A stretch of 20,677 nucleotides of DNA from Candidatus Rokuibacteriota bacterium (GTDB taxonomy: Bacteria; Methylomirabilota; Methylomirabilia; Rokubacteriales; CSP1-6): assembly GCA_003221595.1 (NCBI GenBank), contig QHSM01000331.1, positions 1 through 20,677 on the forward strand. The letters are read 5' to 3'. The notes under the pieces are model-generated. The model saw nothing but the letters and a program-made list of their open reading frames with translations. It was not told the DNA's origin and did not search any database. The position numbers and the translations under genes were made by a program. This document shows positions 1-6,790 of the stretch, one piece after another (within the stretch, counting starts at the first letter, position 1; each line of letters begins with the position of its first letter).

Positions 1-1
1 C

Positions 2-106
2 TGGGTCTACCTGAAGCTCAACGATCCGGAGCGCGAGACGATCCTCTGCAAGGACCCGTTCCAGTCCCACGACGAGCGGGTCGAGCGCCTCATCCGCTCC
101 TTCTAG
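2..106 (+). CDS. C-terminal fragment of an unrecognised protein
   Basis: An open frame enters from the left edge and ends at a TAG at 104-106, giving 34 residues that start WVYLKLNDPERETILCK and end VERLIRSF. The frame is rich in charged residues and has the GC-rich third positions of the neighbouring genes, so it is probably the real end of a gene lying mostly outside the window. The fragment carries one Cys and no motif that I can tie to a family. Function cannot be assigned. Confidence 0.55.
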   Translation, partial: WVYLKLNDPERETILCKDPFQSHDERVERLIRSF

Positions 107-315
107 CGGCCCGTTCTTCGCCCCGGTTCTTTCCAGAGTGCTGCCCTGACGCCCGTTTGGCGGCACTAGGGAGCGAGCCTTCCCGGGGCCGACGTACCAC
201 CGGAAGGGGCAGGCAACAAAGGTTGACTCCCTCTGAATGGGGGTGCTACGCCTGATAGAGTCGGGTTTCAACCCACACGCTCACCCGAGCGGTCACACGG
301 TGTAAGGAGTGCCCG
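107..315 (+). promoter_or_regulatory. Intergenic region with candidate promoter and leader of the bactofilin pair
   Basis: No gene is seen in these 209 bases. An extended -10-like element TGATAGAGT lies at 253-261, and a TTGACT (-35-like) lies at 223-228, although its spacing to that -10 is too long (27 nt) for the two to be partners. The likely transcript leader holds two small inverted repeats, GGGTT-TC-AACCC at 263-274 and CGCTC-ACCC-GAGCG at 278-291. A Shine-Dalgarno AAGGAG sits at 304-309, just before the ATG at 316. The promoter assignment is an inference from sequence likeness only. Confidence 0.35.
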
Positions 316-750
316 ATGTTCACCAACTCGAAGACGCTCGAGAACGGCAAGCCGGGCGCTGTCCCGCTGCTCACGGTCGTCGGCGACCGGGCCCGCATGG
401 AGGGCAAGTTCGACATCGCGGACTCGATCCAGGTCGAGTGCGAGGTCGGCGGGGAAATGACGGTCGGCGGCAAGCTCGTCATCGGCGAGAAGGGCAGCGT
501 CAGCGCCAACGTTCAGACGGTGGACGCGATCGTGATGGGAAGCTACTCGGGCAACATGATCGCGACCGGCAACGTCGAGATCACCGAGACCGGCCGGGTC
601 ACCGGCAACATCACGACCGACTCGCTCGTCATCTCGAAGGGCGGATTCTTCAACGGCAACGTCACGAAGATGAACGACTCGTCCAACGGCCAGCGTCCGG
701 TGTACGCGGCCGACGACACCCGCGCCGCTTATGTGAGCGGCCAGAGGTAG
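316..750 (+). CDS. Bactofilin (polymer-forming cytoskeletal protein), first of a tandem pair
   Basis: A 144-residue protein with the bactofilin (DUF583) core at about residues 18-120. Short hydrophobic/Gly repeats (VGGEMTVGGKLVIGEKGSV, then NVEITETGRVTGNITTDSLVISKGGFFNGNV) build a right-handed beta-helix that polymerises head to head without nucleotide. Bactofilins act as cytoplasmic, often membrane-bound scaffolds for cell shape, stalk or cell-wall enzymes. The N-terminus begins Met-Phe followed by a flexible polar stretch, like the short membrane-targeting ends known in this family. The ATG is preceded by AAGGAG at good spacing. A second bactofilin follows 21 bases later, so the two are probably co-transcribed. 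Length is normal for the family; the exact cell role cannot be told. Confidence 0.9.
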   Translation: MFTNSKTLENGKPGAVPLLTVVGDRARMEGKFDIADSIQVECEVGGEMTVGGKLVIGEKGSVSANVQTVDAIVMGSYSGNMIATGNVEITETGRVTGNITTDSLVISKGGFFNGNVTKMNDSSNGQRPVYAADDTRAAYVSGQR

Positions 751-771
751 AAAGGCCCGCGTCATATCGAC

Positions 772-1185
772 ATGCTCTGGAAAAAGAGCCCGCGCCCGAC
801 CAAAGGAAGTGATCTCACGGCCTTCATCGACGAAGGGTCGGAGATCGAGGGGAAGTACTCGTTCACCGGCACCGTCATGATCAACGGCAAATTCCGCGGT
901 GAGATCACCTCCACCGACAGCCTGATCATCGGCGAGAAGGGCATCGTCAACGCCACGGTCCGGGCGGGGATCGTGCTGATCAACGGCGAGGTCATCGGCA
1001 ATGTGTTCGCGGCCGAGCGCGTCGAGCTGCGCGGCGCCGCGAAGGTCCAGGGCGACGTCGAGGCGCCGGTGGTGGTGCTGGAGGAGGGCGTGCTCTTCGA
1101 CGGCCACTGCAAGATGCGGAACGCGCGGTCGGGCGACGGCGCCGCCGAGGCCCGTGAGGGAACCGTCGTCGCGCTGAAGCGCTAG
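772..1185 (+). CDS. Bactofilin, second of a tandem pair
   Basis: A 137-residue bactofilin with the same beta-helix repeat pattern at about residues 16-115 (IEGKYSFTGTVMINGKFRGEI, IIGEKGIVNATVRAGIVLING, VELRGAAKVQGDV). It is clearly a paralogue of the upstream gene, but the tails differ: a short basic N-terminus (MLWKKSPRPTKGS) that may contact membrane, and an Ala/Glu-rich C-terminal tail after residue 117. The only purine-rich site upstream (AAAGG at 751-755) is 16 bases from the ATG, so translation may depend partly on coupling to the first bactofilin. The gene converges on hutH with only 13 bases between stop codons, leaving no room for a separate terminator. Confidence 0.9.
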   Translation: MLWKKSPRPTKGSDLTAFIDEGSEIEGKYSFTGTVMINGKFRGEITSTDSLIIGEKGIVNATVRAGIVLINGEVIGNVFAAERVELRGAAKVQGDVEAPVVVLEEGVLFDGHCKMRNARSGDGAAEAREGTVVALKR

Positions 1186-1198
1186 AGGTCTCCCCCGC

Positions 1199-2725
1199 TC
1201 ACTCCAGCGGGCCGATCACCGTCTCGACGGCGGCCACGACCGTGTCCGCCTCGCAGAGCTCCAGCGCGGCATCGAGGTCGGCCTTGAGATAGCGATCCGC
1301 CTCGAGCCGCGGGACCCGCCTGCGCACCGCGTCCCGCGCCGCCGCGCTCCCGCGGCCCGGCGCCAGCGGGGCCCGGAAATCCAGCGCCTGCGCCGCCAGC
1401 AGGACCTCGATGGCGAGCACCTGCCGCGCGAGCCCCGCGGCGCGCCGCGCCTTCAGCGCCGAGCCCGCCGCCATCGAGTTGTAGTCCTCCTGAAGACCCG
1501 AGGTCGGCACCGACTCCGCGCTCGCCGGCATGGCCAGCGTCCGGAGCTCGGCGACCAGCGCCGCGGCCACATACTGGGCGATCATGTAGCCGGAGTGCAC
1601 GCCGCCGTACGGCGAGAGGAACGGCGGCAGCAACTCGTTCGTCAACGGGTTCACGAGCCGGTCGATCCGCCGCTCGCTGATGCCGGCAAGCTGGACGAGC
1701 CCAAGGGTGAGCGTGTCGAGCGCCAGGCCCAGCACCTCGCCGTGAAAGTTTCCGCCGCTCAGCACGACGCCGTCCGCCGGGAATACGAGCGGATTGTCGG
1801 AGACCGAGGCGAGCTCGCGCTCGATCACCGAGCGCGCGAAGGTAACGGCCTCGCGCGTCGAGCCGTGCACCTGCGGCATGCAGCGCAGGCTGTAGGCGTC
1901 CTGGACCCGCGTGCAGTCGCGGTGCGAGGCGATGATCGCGCTCTCCGCGGTGAGCTTCATTAGATTTGCGGCCACCGCGAGCTGGCCCGGGTGGGGCCGG
2001 AGCGCGTGGATTCGCGGATCGAACGCGGCGTTCGAACCCATGAGGGCCTCGAGCGACATGGCGCCGGCGACGTCGGCCAGGCGCGCCAGGCGCGCGGCGT
2101 CGAGCACGGTGAGCGCGCCGTGACCGGCCATCAGGTGCGTGCCGTTGAGCAGCGCGAGCCCCTCCTTCGTCTCGAGGACGAGCGGGGCCACGCCCGCGCG
2201 GGCCAGCGCCTCGGCGGCGGGCAGCTGCCGGTCACCGGCCCGGGTCGACCCTTCGCCGAGCAGGCAGAGCGCCACGTGGGCGAGCGGCGCCAGGTCGCCC
2301 GACGCGCCCACCGAGCCGAGCTCGGGGACGACGGGATGGACCCGTTGATTGAGGCAGGCCACGATCGTCTCGACGACGATAGGTCTCACTCCGGACGCAC
2401 CGCGCGCGAGAGAAGCCGCGAGCAGGAGCATGATCGCGCGCACGTCCGGCTCCGCGAGCGCCGAGCCGACGCCCGCGGCATGGCTCAGGACGAGGTTTCG
2501 CTGGAGGTCGGCGCGCTCGCCATGCGGAATGACGACGTCCTTGAGCTTGCCGACCCCGGTCGTGATGCCGTAGATGGGCTCCGAGCCCGCCGCCAGCCGC
2601 TCGACGAAGGCGCGACCCGCGCCGAGGGCCCGGCGCGCCGCCGGAGCGAGCGCCACCGGCTCGCCGCGGCGGGCGACCGCCTCGACGGCTTCGAGGCCGA
2701 GGGGCCCCCCGTCTAGATCGACCAT
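1199..2725 (-). CDS. hutH: Histidine ammonia-lyase
   Basis: A 508-residue enzyme that removes ammonia from L-histidine to give trans-urocanate, the first step of histidine breakdown in the cytoplasm. The Ala141-Ser142-Gly143 triad in GSVGASGDLAPL cyclises to the MIO electrophile. YGITTGVG (Tyr52 region), LLNGTHLM and the QEDYNSMA region are also as in the family, and the length matches the usual ~510 residues. The ATG at 2725 is chosen because it gives the family N-terminus; the open frame continues far upstream but reads as a shadow of the next gene. The start overlaps the end of the amidohydrolase gene by 13 bases, so hutH is the last gene of a translationally coupled hutU-amidohydrolase-hutH operon. 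No strong Shine-Dalgarno is visible. Confidence 0.97.
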   Translation of the reverse strand: MVDLDGGPLGLEAVEAVARRGEPVALAPAARRALGAGRAFVERLAAGSEPIYGITTGVGKLKDVVIPHGERADLQRNLVLSHAAGVGSALAEPDVRAIMLLLAASLARGASGVRPIVVETIVACLNQRVHPVVPELGSVGASGDLAPLAHVALCLLGEGSTRAGDRQLPAAEALARAGVAPLVLETKEGLALLNGTHLMAGHGALTVLDAARLARLADVAGAMSLEALMGSNAAFDPRIHALRPHPGQLAVAANLMKLTAESAIIASHRDCTRVQDAYSLRCMPQVHGSTREAVTFARSVIERELASVSDNPLVFPADGVVLSGGNFHGEVLGLALDTLTLGLVQLAGISERRIDRLVNPLTNELLPPFLSPYGGVHSGYMIAQYVAAALVAELRTLAMPASAESVPTSGLQEDYNSMAAGSALKARRAAGLARQVLAIEVLLAAQALDFRAPLAPGRGSAAARDAVRRRVPRLEADRYLKADLDAALELCEADTVVAAVETVIGPLE

Positions 2726-4008
2726 CGCCGTGTCAGCTCGCGGACCCGGCCCAGGAGCCGGCCCGCGTCGACCCTCGCGAGGCGGCCCCCGTCGACCACG
2801 CGGCGCCCGTGGACCCACACGTCCGTCACCGCCCGAGGCGACATCGCGTAGACCACCGACTTCAGGAGATCGGTCGGCGGGTGGAGCGAAGCGTCTTCGA
2901 GGTCTACCGCGACGAGATCGGCGAGCCGTCCCGGCGCGATGACGCCCGCATCGAGCCCGAGGATCTCCGCGCCCGACCGGGTGCCGAGGCCGAAGACGGT
3001 CACCGCGTCGACCGCCGCGCCGTCGAGGAGACGAACGCGCTGGAGCAGCGACGTCATGCGCATCTCCTCGAAGATCGACAGGCGGTTGTTGGTGCAGCCG
3101 CCGTCGGTGCCGAGCCCCACCCGGACACCCGCCCGCATGAGCTCGGGAACACGCGTGATCCCGTCGCCGAGGAACATGTTGGAGCTCGGGCAGTACGCGA
3201 GCGCGGCGCGCCGGCCGCCCATCAGCTCGATCTCCCCGTCGTCGAGCCAGACGCAGTGGACGCCGATCATCCGCGGGCCCAGCACGCCGAGGCGGTCGAG
3301 ATAGCGCAGCGGGGTGGCGCCGTGCTCGCGGAGCGTGCGCTCGACCTCGTAGCGTCCCTCGGCCACGTGGATGTGAAACCGCGTGGCCTCCGTCTCCGCG
3401 ATCTCCCACCCCGCTCTGATCATCGCCGGGGACGCGCCGTGCGGGCTGTGCGGCGCGGGCTGCACCACCGTGGTCTCGTCGTCGCGGTGCGCCGCGATCA
3501 GCTCACGGGTCCGGCGCGCCGCGTCCGCAACCGTCTCCCGGTAGCGCTTGGGCGCGCCCTCCCAGTCGTACATGCCGCGCGCCAGGACCAGGCGGATCCC
3601 GATCATCCGCGCGGCCTCGATCACCGCCTCGGCGTTCGCGTTGCCCGCGTCCTGGAGGTAGAAGAAGTCCACGCAGGTCGTGACGCCGCTCTGCAGCATC
3701 TCGGCGAAGGCGAAGGCGGCGCCGAGCGCGATCCCCTCACGGTCCAGCCGCTCGGAAAAGGGGTAGAGCACGCGATCGCGCCAGCCGGCGAAGTCGAGGT
3801 CGTCGCCGAGACCGCGCAGGAGCGACTGGAAGGTGTGGCAGTGCGCGTTGATCGTCCCCGGCACCAGCGCCCGGCCGGCAAGCCTCACGTCGTCCGGGGC
3901 GGCGCCGTGAAGGGGCTCGATCGACACGATCCGGCCGCCGTCGAGCGTCACCGCTCGGCCCGAAGCCCATCCCGCCTCGGTCAGGACCAGATCCGGGACG
4001 AGTCTCAC
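2713..4008 (-). CDS. Amidohydrolase of the MtaD/HutF type in the hut operon
   Basis: A 431-residue metal-dependent hydrolase. Visible metal-site residues: His-x-His in NAHCHTFQ (near residue 60), His in FHIHVAEG, His in GVHCVW and Asp in GLGTDGGCTNN, all expected for the mononuclear zinc amidohydrolases (subtype of 5-methylthioadenosine/SAH deaminase, TRZ/ATZ enzymes and formiminoglutamate deiminase HutF). The GTG start at 4008 overlaps the hutU stop as GTGA, and the stop lies inside the hutH start region. Position strongly suggests a job in histidine breakdown. Formiminoglutamate deiminase is my preferred reading because HutF belongs to this deaminase group; imidazolonepropionase is possible but less like it. 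Overall sequence is closer to MtaD-type deaminases than to classical HutF, so the substrate is unproven. Confidence 0.85.
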   Translation of the reverse strand: MRLVPDLVLTEAGWASGRAVTLDGGRIVSIEPLHGAAPDDVRLAGRALVPGTINAHCHTFQSLLRGLGDDLDFAGWRDRVLYPFSERLDREGIALGAAFAFAEMLQSGVTTCVDFFYLQDAGNANAEAVIEAARMIGIRLVLARGMYDWEGAPKRYRETVADAARRTRELIAAHRDDETTVVQPAPHSPHGASPAMIRAGWEIAETEATRFHIHVAEGRYEVERTLREHGATPLRYLDRLGVLGPRMIGVHCVWLDDGEIELMGGRRAALAYCPSSNMFLGDGITRVPELMRAGVRVGLGTDGGCTNNRLSIFEEMRMTSLLQRVRLLDGAAVDAVTVFGLGTRSGAEILGLDAGVIAPGRLADLVAVDLEDASLHPPTDLLKSVVYAMSPRAVTDVWVHGRRVVDGGRLARVDAGRLLGRVRELTRRWSI

Positions 4009-5675
4009 GTCGTGATCCCGGGCAGATCGATCCGGTGGCGCCGCGCCGCCGCGACGGCCTCCGGGTAGCCGGCATCGGCATGCCGCATGATTCCGGTGCC
4101 CGGGTCGGTCGTGAGCACCCGCTCGAGGCGTCGCGCCGCTTCCGGCGTGCCGTCGGCGACGACGACCATGCCGGCGTGGATCGAGTACCCGATGCCGACG
4201 CCGCCGCCGTGGTGCACCGACACCCACGTCGCGCCCGACGCGGTGTTGAGGAGCGCGTTGAGAACCGGCCAGTCGGCGATCGCGTCCGAGCCGTCGCGCA
4301 TCGATTCCGTCTCGCGATTCGGCGAGGCGACCGAGCCGGAGTCGAGGTGGTCGCGGCCGATGACGATGGGCGCCTTCACCGTGCCGCGGGCGACGAGCTC
4401 GTTGAAGATCCTCCCGGCCTTCGCGCGGTCGCCGTAGCCGAGCCAGCAGATGCGCGCCGGCAACCCCTGAAAGCTGACGCGCGCGCGGGCGAGACCGAGC
4501 CAGCTCACCAGCGACTCGTTCTCCGGCATCGCGTCGATCAGCGCCCGATCGGTCGCGTAGATGTCCTCCGGATCGCCCGAGAGCGCCACCCAGCGGAACG
4601 GGCCCATCCCCTCGCAGAAGAGCGGCCGGATGAACGCGGGCACGAAGCCGGGATAGCTGAAGTCGGAGACGCCCGCGTTCTCGGCCTCGCGCCGGAAGTT
4701 GTTGCCGTAGTCGAAGAGGATCGCGCCCGCGCGCTGGAACTCGAGCATCGCCCGCATCTGCGCGGCGATCGATTCGTACGCGCGCTTCCGGTACGTCTTG
4801 GGGTCGCGGGCGCGCAGGACCGACGCGTCCGCCGTCGAGAGCCCCGCCGGCACGTACCCGCCGATCACGTCGTGAGCAGCGGTCTGATCGGTCACCACGT
4901 CGAATCGAACACCCCGACGGGCGAGCTCGGGGTGCACGTCGGCGGCGTTCCCGTGAACGGCGATGGAGAGGGGCTCGCCGCGGGCCCGCGCCGCGTTCGC
5001 CCACGCGAGCGCTTCGTCCAGCGACGCGGCGACACGGTCGACGTACCGGAGCCGGAGCCGCCGCTCGATGCGCTCGCGGTCGACCTCGACGAAGAGGCCG
5101 ACGCCGCCGTTGAGCGTGACGGCAAGCGGCTGGGCACCGCCCATTCCGCCGAGACCGGCCGAGAGCACGAGGCGTCCCGCCAGCGAGCCACCGAAGTGCT
5201 TGCGCGCGCACGCGCCGAACGTCTCGTACGTGCCCTGCAGGATGCCCTGGGTGCCGATGTAGATCCAGGAGCCCGCCGTCATCTGGCCGTACATGGTGAG
5301 CCCCATCGCATCGTACCGGCGAAAGTGCTCCCAGTCGGCCCACTCCGGCACCAGCAGCGCGTTGGCGATGAGCACGCGCGGGGCGTCGGGATGGGTCCGG
5401 AACACGCCGACGGGCTTCCCTGACTGGACGAGCAGCGTCTCGTCGCCCTCGAGCCGGCGAAGGGTCTCCACGATCGTGTGGTACGCCTGCCAGTTGCGGG
5501 CCGCCTTGCCCGATCCGCCGTAGACGACCAGGTCCTCCCAGCGCTCCGCGACGTCGGGGTCGAGGTTGTTCATCAGCATCCGGAGCGCCGCTTCCTGCGG
5601 CCATCCCTTGCACGAGATGGCCGTGCCGCGCGGGGCGCGGATGGGCGCGGAGGGCCGCTCGGCGGGCGAGGGCAT
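4005..5675 (-). CDS. hutU: Urocanate hydratase (urocanase)
   Basis: A 556-residue cytoplasmic enzyme that adds water to urocanate using tightly bound NAD+ as an electrophile, giving imidazolonepropionate. It contains the NAD-binding glycine cluster SAGLGGMGGAQP (about 172-183), FDYGNNFRREA (about 331-341), and RICWLGYGDRAKAG, where the conserved cysteine falls at residue 410. That is the same number as in the Pseudomonas putida enzyme and supports the ATG at 5675 over the in-frame codon 48 bases upstream. First gene of the hut operon. The ATG lies 7 bases after a TAGAGT -10 box, so it is probably translated from a leaderless mRNA; no Shine-Dalgarno is present. Confidence 0.97.
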   Translation of the reverse strand: MPSPAERPSAPIRAPRGTAISCKGWPQEAALRMLMNNLDPDVAERWEDLVVYGGSGKAARNWQAYHTIVETLRRLEGDETLLVQSGKPVGVFRTHPDAPRVLIANALLVPEWADWEHFRRYDAMGLTMYGQMTAGSWIYIGTQGILQGTYETFGACARKHFGGSLAGRLVLSAGLGGMGGAQPLAVTLNGGVGLFVEVDRERIERRLRLRYVDRVAASLDEALAWANAARARGEPLSIAVHGNAADVHPELARRGVRFDVVTDQTAAHDVIGGYVPAGLSTADASVLRARDPKTYRKRAYESIAAQMRAMLEFQRAGAILFDYGNNFRREAENAGVSDFSYPGFVPAFIRPLFCEGMGPFRWVALSGDPEDIYATDRALIDAMPENESLVSWLGLARARVSFQGLPARICWLGYGDRAKAGRIFNELVARGTVKAPIVIGRDHLDSGSVASPNRETESMRDGSDAIADWPVLNALLNTASGATWVSVHHGGGVGIGYSIHAGMVVVADGTPEAARRLERVLTTDPGTGIMRHADAGYPEAVAAARRHRIDLPGITT

Positions 5676-5712
5676 CAGCGTCACTCTAGCGAGAGGCGCC
5701 GTTGAGTACAAT
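5676..5712 (-). promoter_or_regulatory. Candidate hut operon promoter overlapping a divergent promoter
   Basis: Reading the minus strand, TTGTAC (rc of 5706-5711), a 17-base spacer and TAGAGT (rc of 5683-5688) form a sigma-70-like promoter whose expected start falls at about the hutU ATG (5675). On the plus strand the same bases 5707-5712 read TACAAT, a good -10 box for the EamA gene. The two promoters would share bases, so one polymerase should exclude the other. This is inferred from sequence alone. Confidence 0.5.
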
Positions 5713-6754
5713 GGCGACGCCACTCATGCCGATCCTCAACGCGCTGATCGCCGCCGCTGCCTTCGGGCTCAGCGCGCCGCTCTCGAAGCTGCTCCTCGAC
5801 GTCGTGTCGCCCTTGTTTCTCGCCGGGCTCCTGTATCTCGGAGCCGGGCTGTTTCTCGGGTTGACGCGTCTCGTCTGGCGCCGGCGCCCGACCGCCGGGC
5901 GGCCGCTGGCGCCGCGGGACCGGCGCATCCTGGCCGCGGTCGTTCTGGTCGGAGGTGTCCTGGCGCCGCCGCTGCTTCTCTGGGGCCTCGCGCGGAGCCC
6001 CGCTACCACCACGGCGCTCCTGCTCAATCTCGAGGTGGTGTTCACGGCCCTCCTGGCCGGTCTCGTCTTCGGCGAGCACCTCGGCCCGCGCGTCGTCATC
6101 GCCGCCGCTGTCATGGCGCTCGGCGGCATCGCGCTCGGCTGGACGTCGGGCGGCCCGGAAATCACCGCGGCGGCCGGGGCCGTCGCCCTCGCGTGCCTGC
6201 TGTGGGCGCTCGACAACAATCTGACCCGCCTCATCGCTGACAGCGACCCGCTGCTCATCGTCGAGGTCAAGGGCCTCGTCGCGGGAAGCGTCAACACGCT
6301 CCTGGCGGTCCTGAGCGGACAGCCCTGGCCCGCTCCCGGAACCGTCGGGCTCGGCATGGCGCTGGGCGCGGTGAGCTACGGCACGAGCCTCGTCCTCTTC
6401 ATCCTGGCCATGCGCAATCTGGGCGCCGCGCGGGCCGGGGCGTACTTCGCGACGGCGCCGTTCTTCGGCGCGGCCGGCGGCCTCGCGCTCGGGGAGCCGC
6501 TGACCGCCGGCCTCCTCGTCGCGGCGGCCCTGATGGCCGGGGCGACGTGGCTCCTGGTGCACGAGCGCCACTCGCACCGGCACCAGCACGCACCGAGTGC
6601 GCACAGCCACCGGCACATCCACGATGCGCATCACCAGCACGAGCACGGCGGATGGGAGGGACCCGAGCCTCACGACCATCCGCACTCGACGGGCCCGCTC
6701 GAGCACGAGCATCCGCATACCCCCGACATCCACCACGATCACGGTCACCGCTGA
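5711..6754 (+). CDS. EamA/DMT-family transporter with histidine-rich tail
   Basis: About 347 residues. Residues 5-280 hold roughly ten hydrophobic helices in two EamA repeats (for example ILNALIAAAAFGLSAPLSKLL at the start, ATTTALLLNLEVVFTALLAGL, and GAARAGAYFATAPFFGAAGGLALGE in the second half), the pattern of drug/metabolite transporters of the inner membrane, usually exporters of small metabolites. After the last helix comes a soluble tail of about 63 residues with about 23 histidines plus Asp/Glu, likely to bind divalent metal. The start could be ATG 5711, or ATG 5726 if the TACAAT at 5707-5712 is the -10 box. The gene is divergent from the hut operon. The substrate is unknown; a histidine-related metabolite or a metal is conceivable from context and tail only. 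Confidence 0.85.
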   Translation: MATPLMPILNALIAAAAFGLSAPLSKLLLDVVSPLFLAGLLYLGAGLFLGLTRLVWRRRPTAGRPLAPRDRRILAAVVLVGGVLAPPLLLWGLARSPATTTALLLNLEVVFTALLAGLVFGEHLGPRVVIAAAVMALGGIALGWTSGGPEITAAAGAVALACLLWALDNNLTRLIADSDPLLIVEVKGLVAGSVNTLLAVLSGQPWPAPGTVGLGMALGAVSYGTSLVLFILAMRNLGAARAGAYFATAPFFGAAGGLALGEPLTAGLLVAAALMAGATWLLVHERHSHRHQHAPSAHSHRHIHDAHHQHEHGGWEGPEPHDHPHSTGPLEHEHPHTPDIHHDHGHR

Positions 6755-6759
6755 GGCGG

Positions 6760-6765
6760 TATACT
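6760..6765 (+). promoter_or_regulatory. Candidate -10 box (TATACT) before the LLM oxidoreductase gene
   Basis: TATACT matches five of six consensus bases and lies 25 bases before the ATG at 6791, just after the stop of the EamA gene. No good -35 is seen at 16-18 bases upstream. It would start a transcript with a leader of about 18 bases. A GAGAG purine run at 6780-6784 may serve as a ribosome site. Confidence 0.4.
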
Positions 6766-6790
6766 CGCGGCGCCCGACGAGAGAGCACAC

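Noticed and set aside
142..165. Short inverted repeat (CGCC...GGCG) as terminator of the left-edge gene
   Set aside because: Only four paired bases with poor flanks and no T-run; too weak to call.
268..1107. A long minus-strand open frame opposite the two bactofilins
   Set aside because: It is the antisense shadow of the bactofilin repeats; composition (Asp/Arg/His-rich, repeated RVGRDVAG-like text) reflects the complement of beta-helix codons, and there is no family resemblance.
1199..3409. A 736-codon open frame giving an N-terminally extended hutH
   Set aside because: The added 228 residues are an out-of-frame reading of the amidohydrolase. Starting at ATG 2725 restores the normal family length and N-terminus.
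4035..5423. A 462-codon plus-strand open frame opposite hutU
   Set aside because: Low-complexity Arg/Ala/Val/His text typical of antisense GC-rich codons; hutU on the other strand is unmistakable.
2713..5613. A 966-codon open frame on the minus strand that spans hutU and the amidohydrolase
   Set aside because: Its first part is an Arg/Pro-rich out-of-frame reading of hutU; only the part after GTG 4008 is the amidohydrolase. It is a by-product of high GC, not a fusion.
6562..6751. CAC/CAT-rich stretch considered as a nucleotide repeat or CRISPR-like array
   Set aside because: There are no fixed-length repeats or spacers; it is explained by the histidine codons of the EamA tail in frame.
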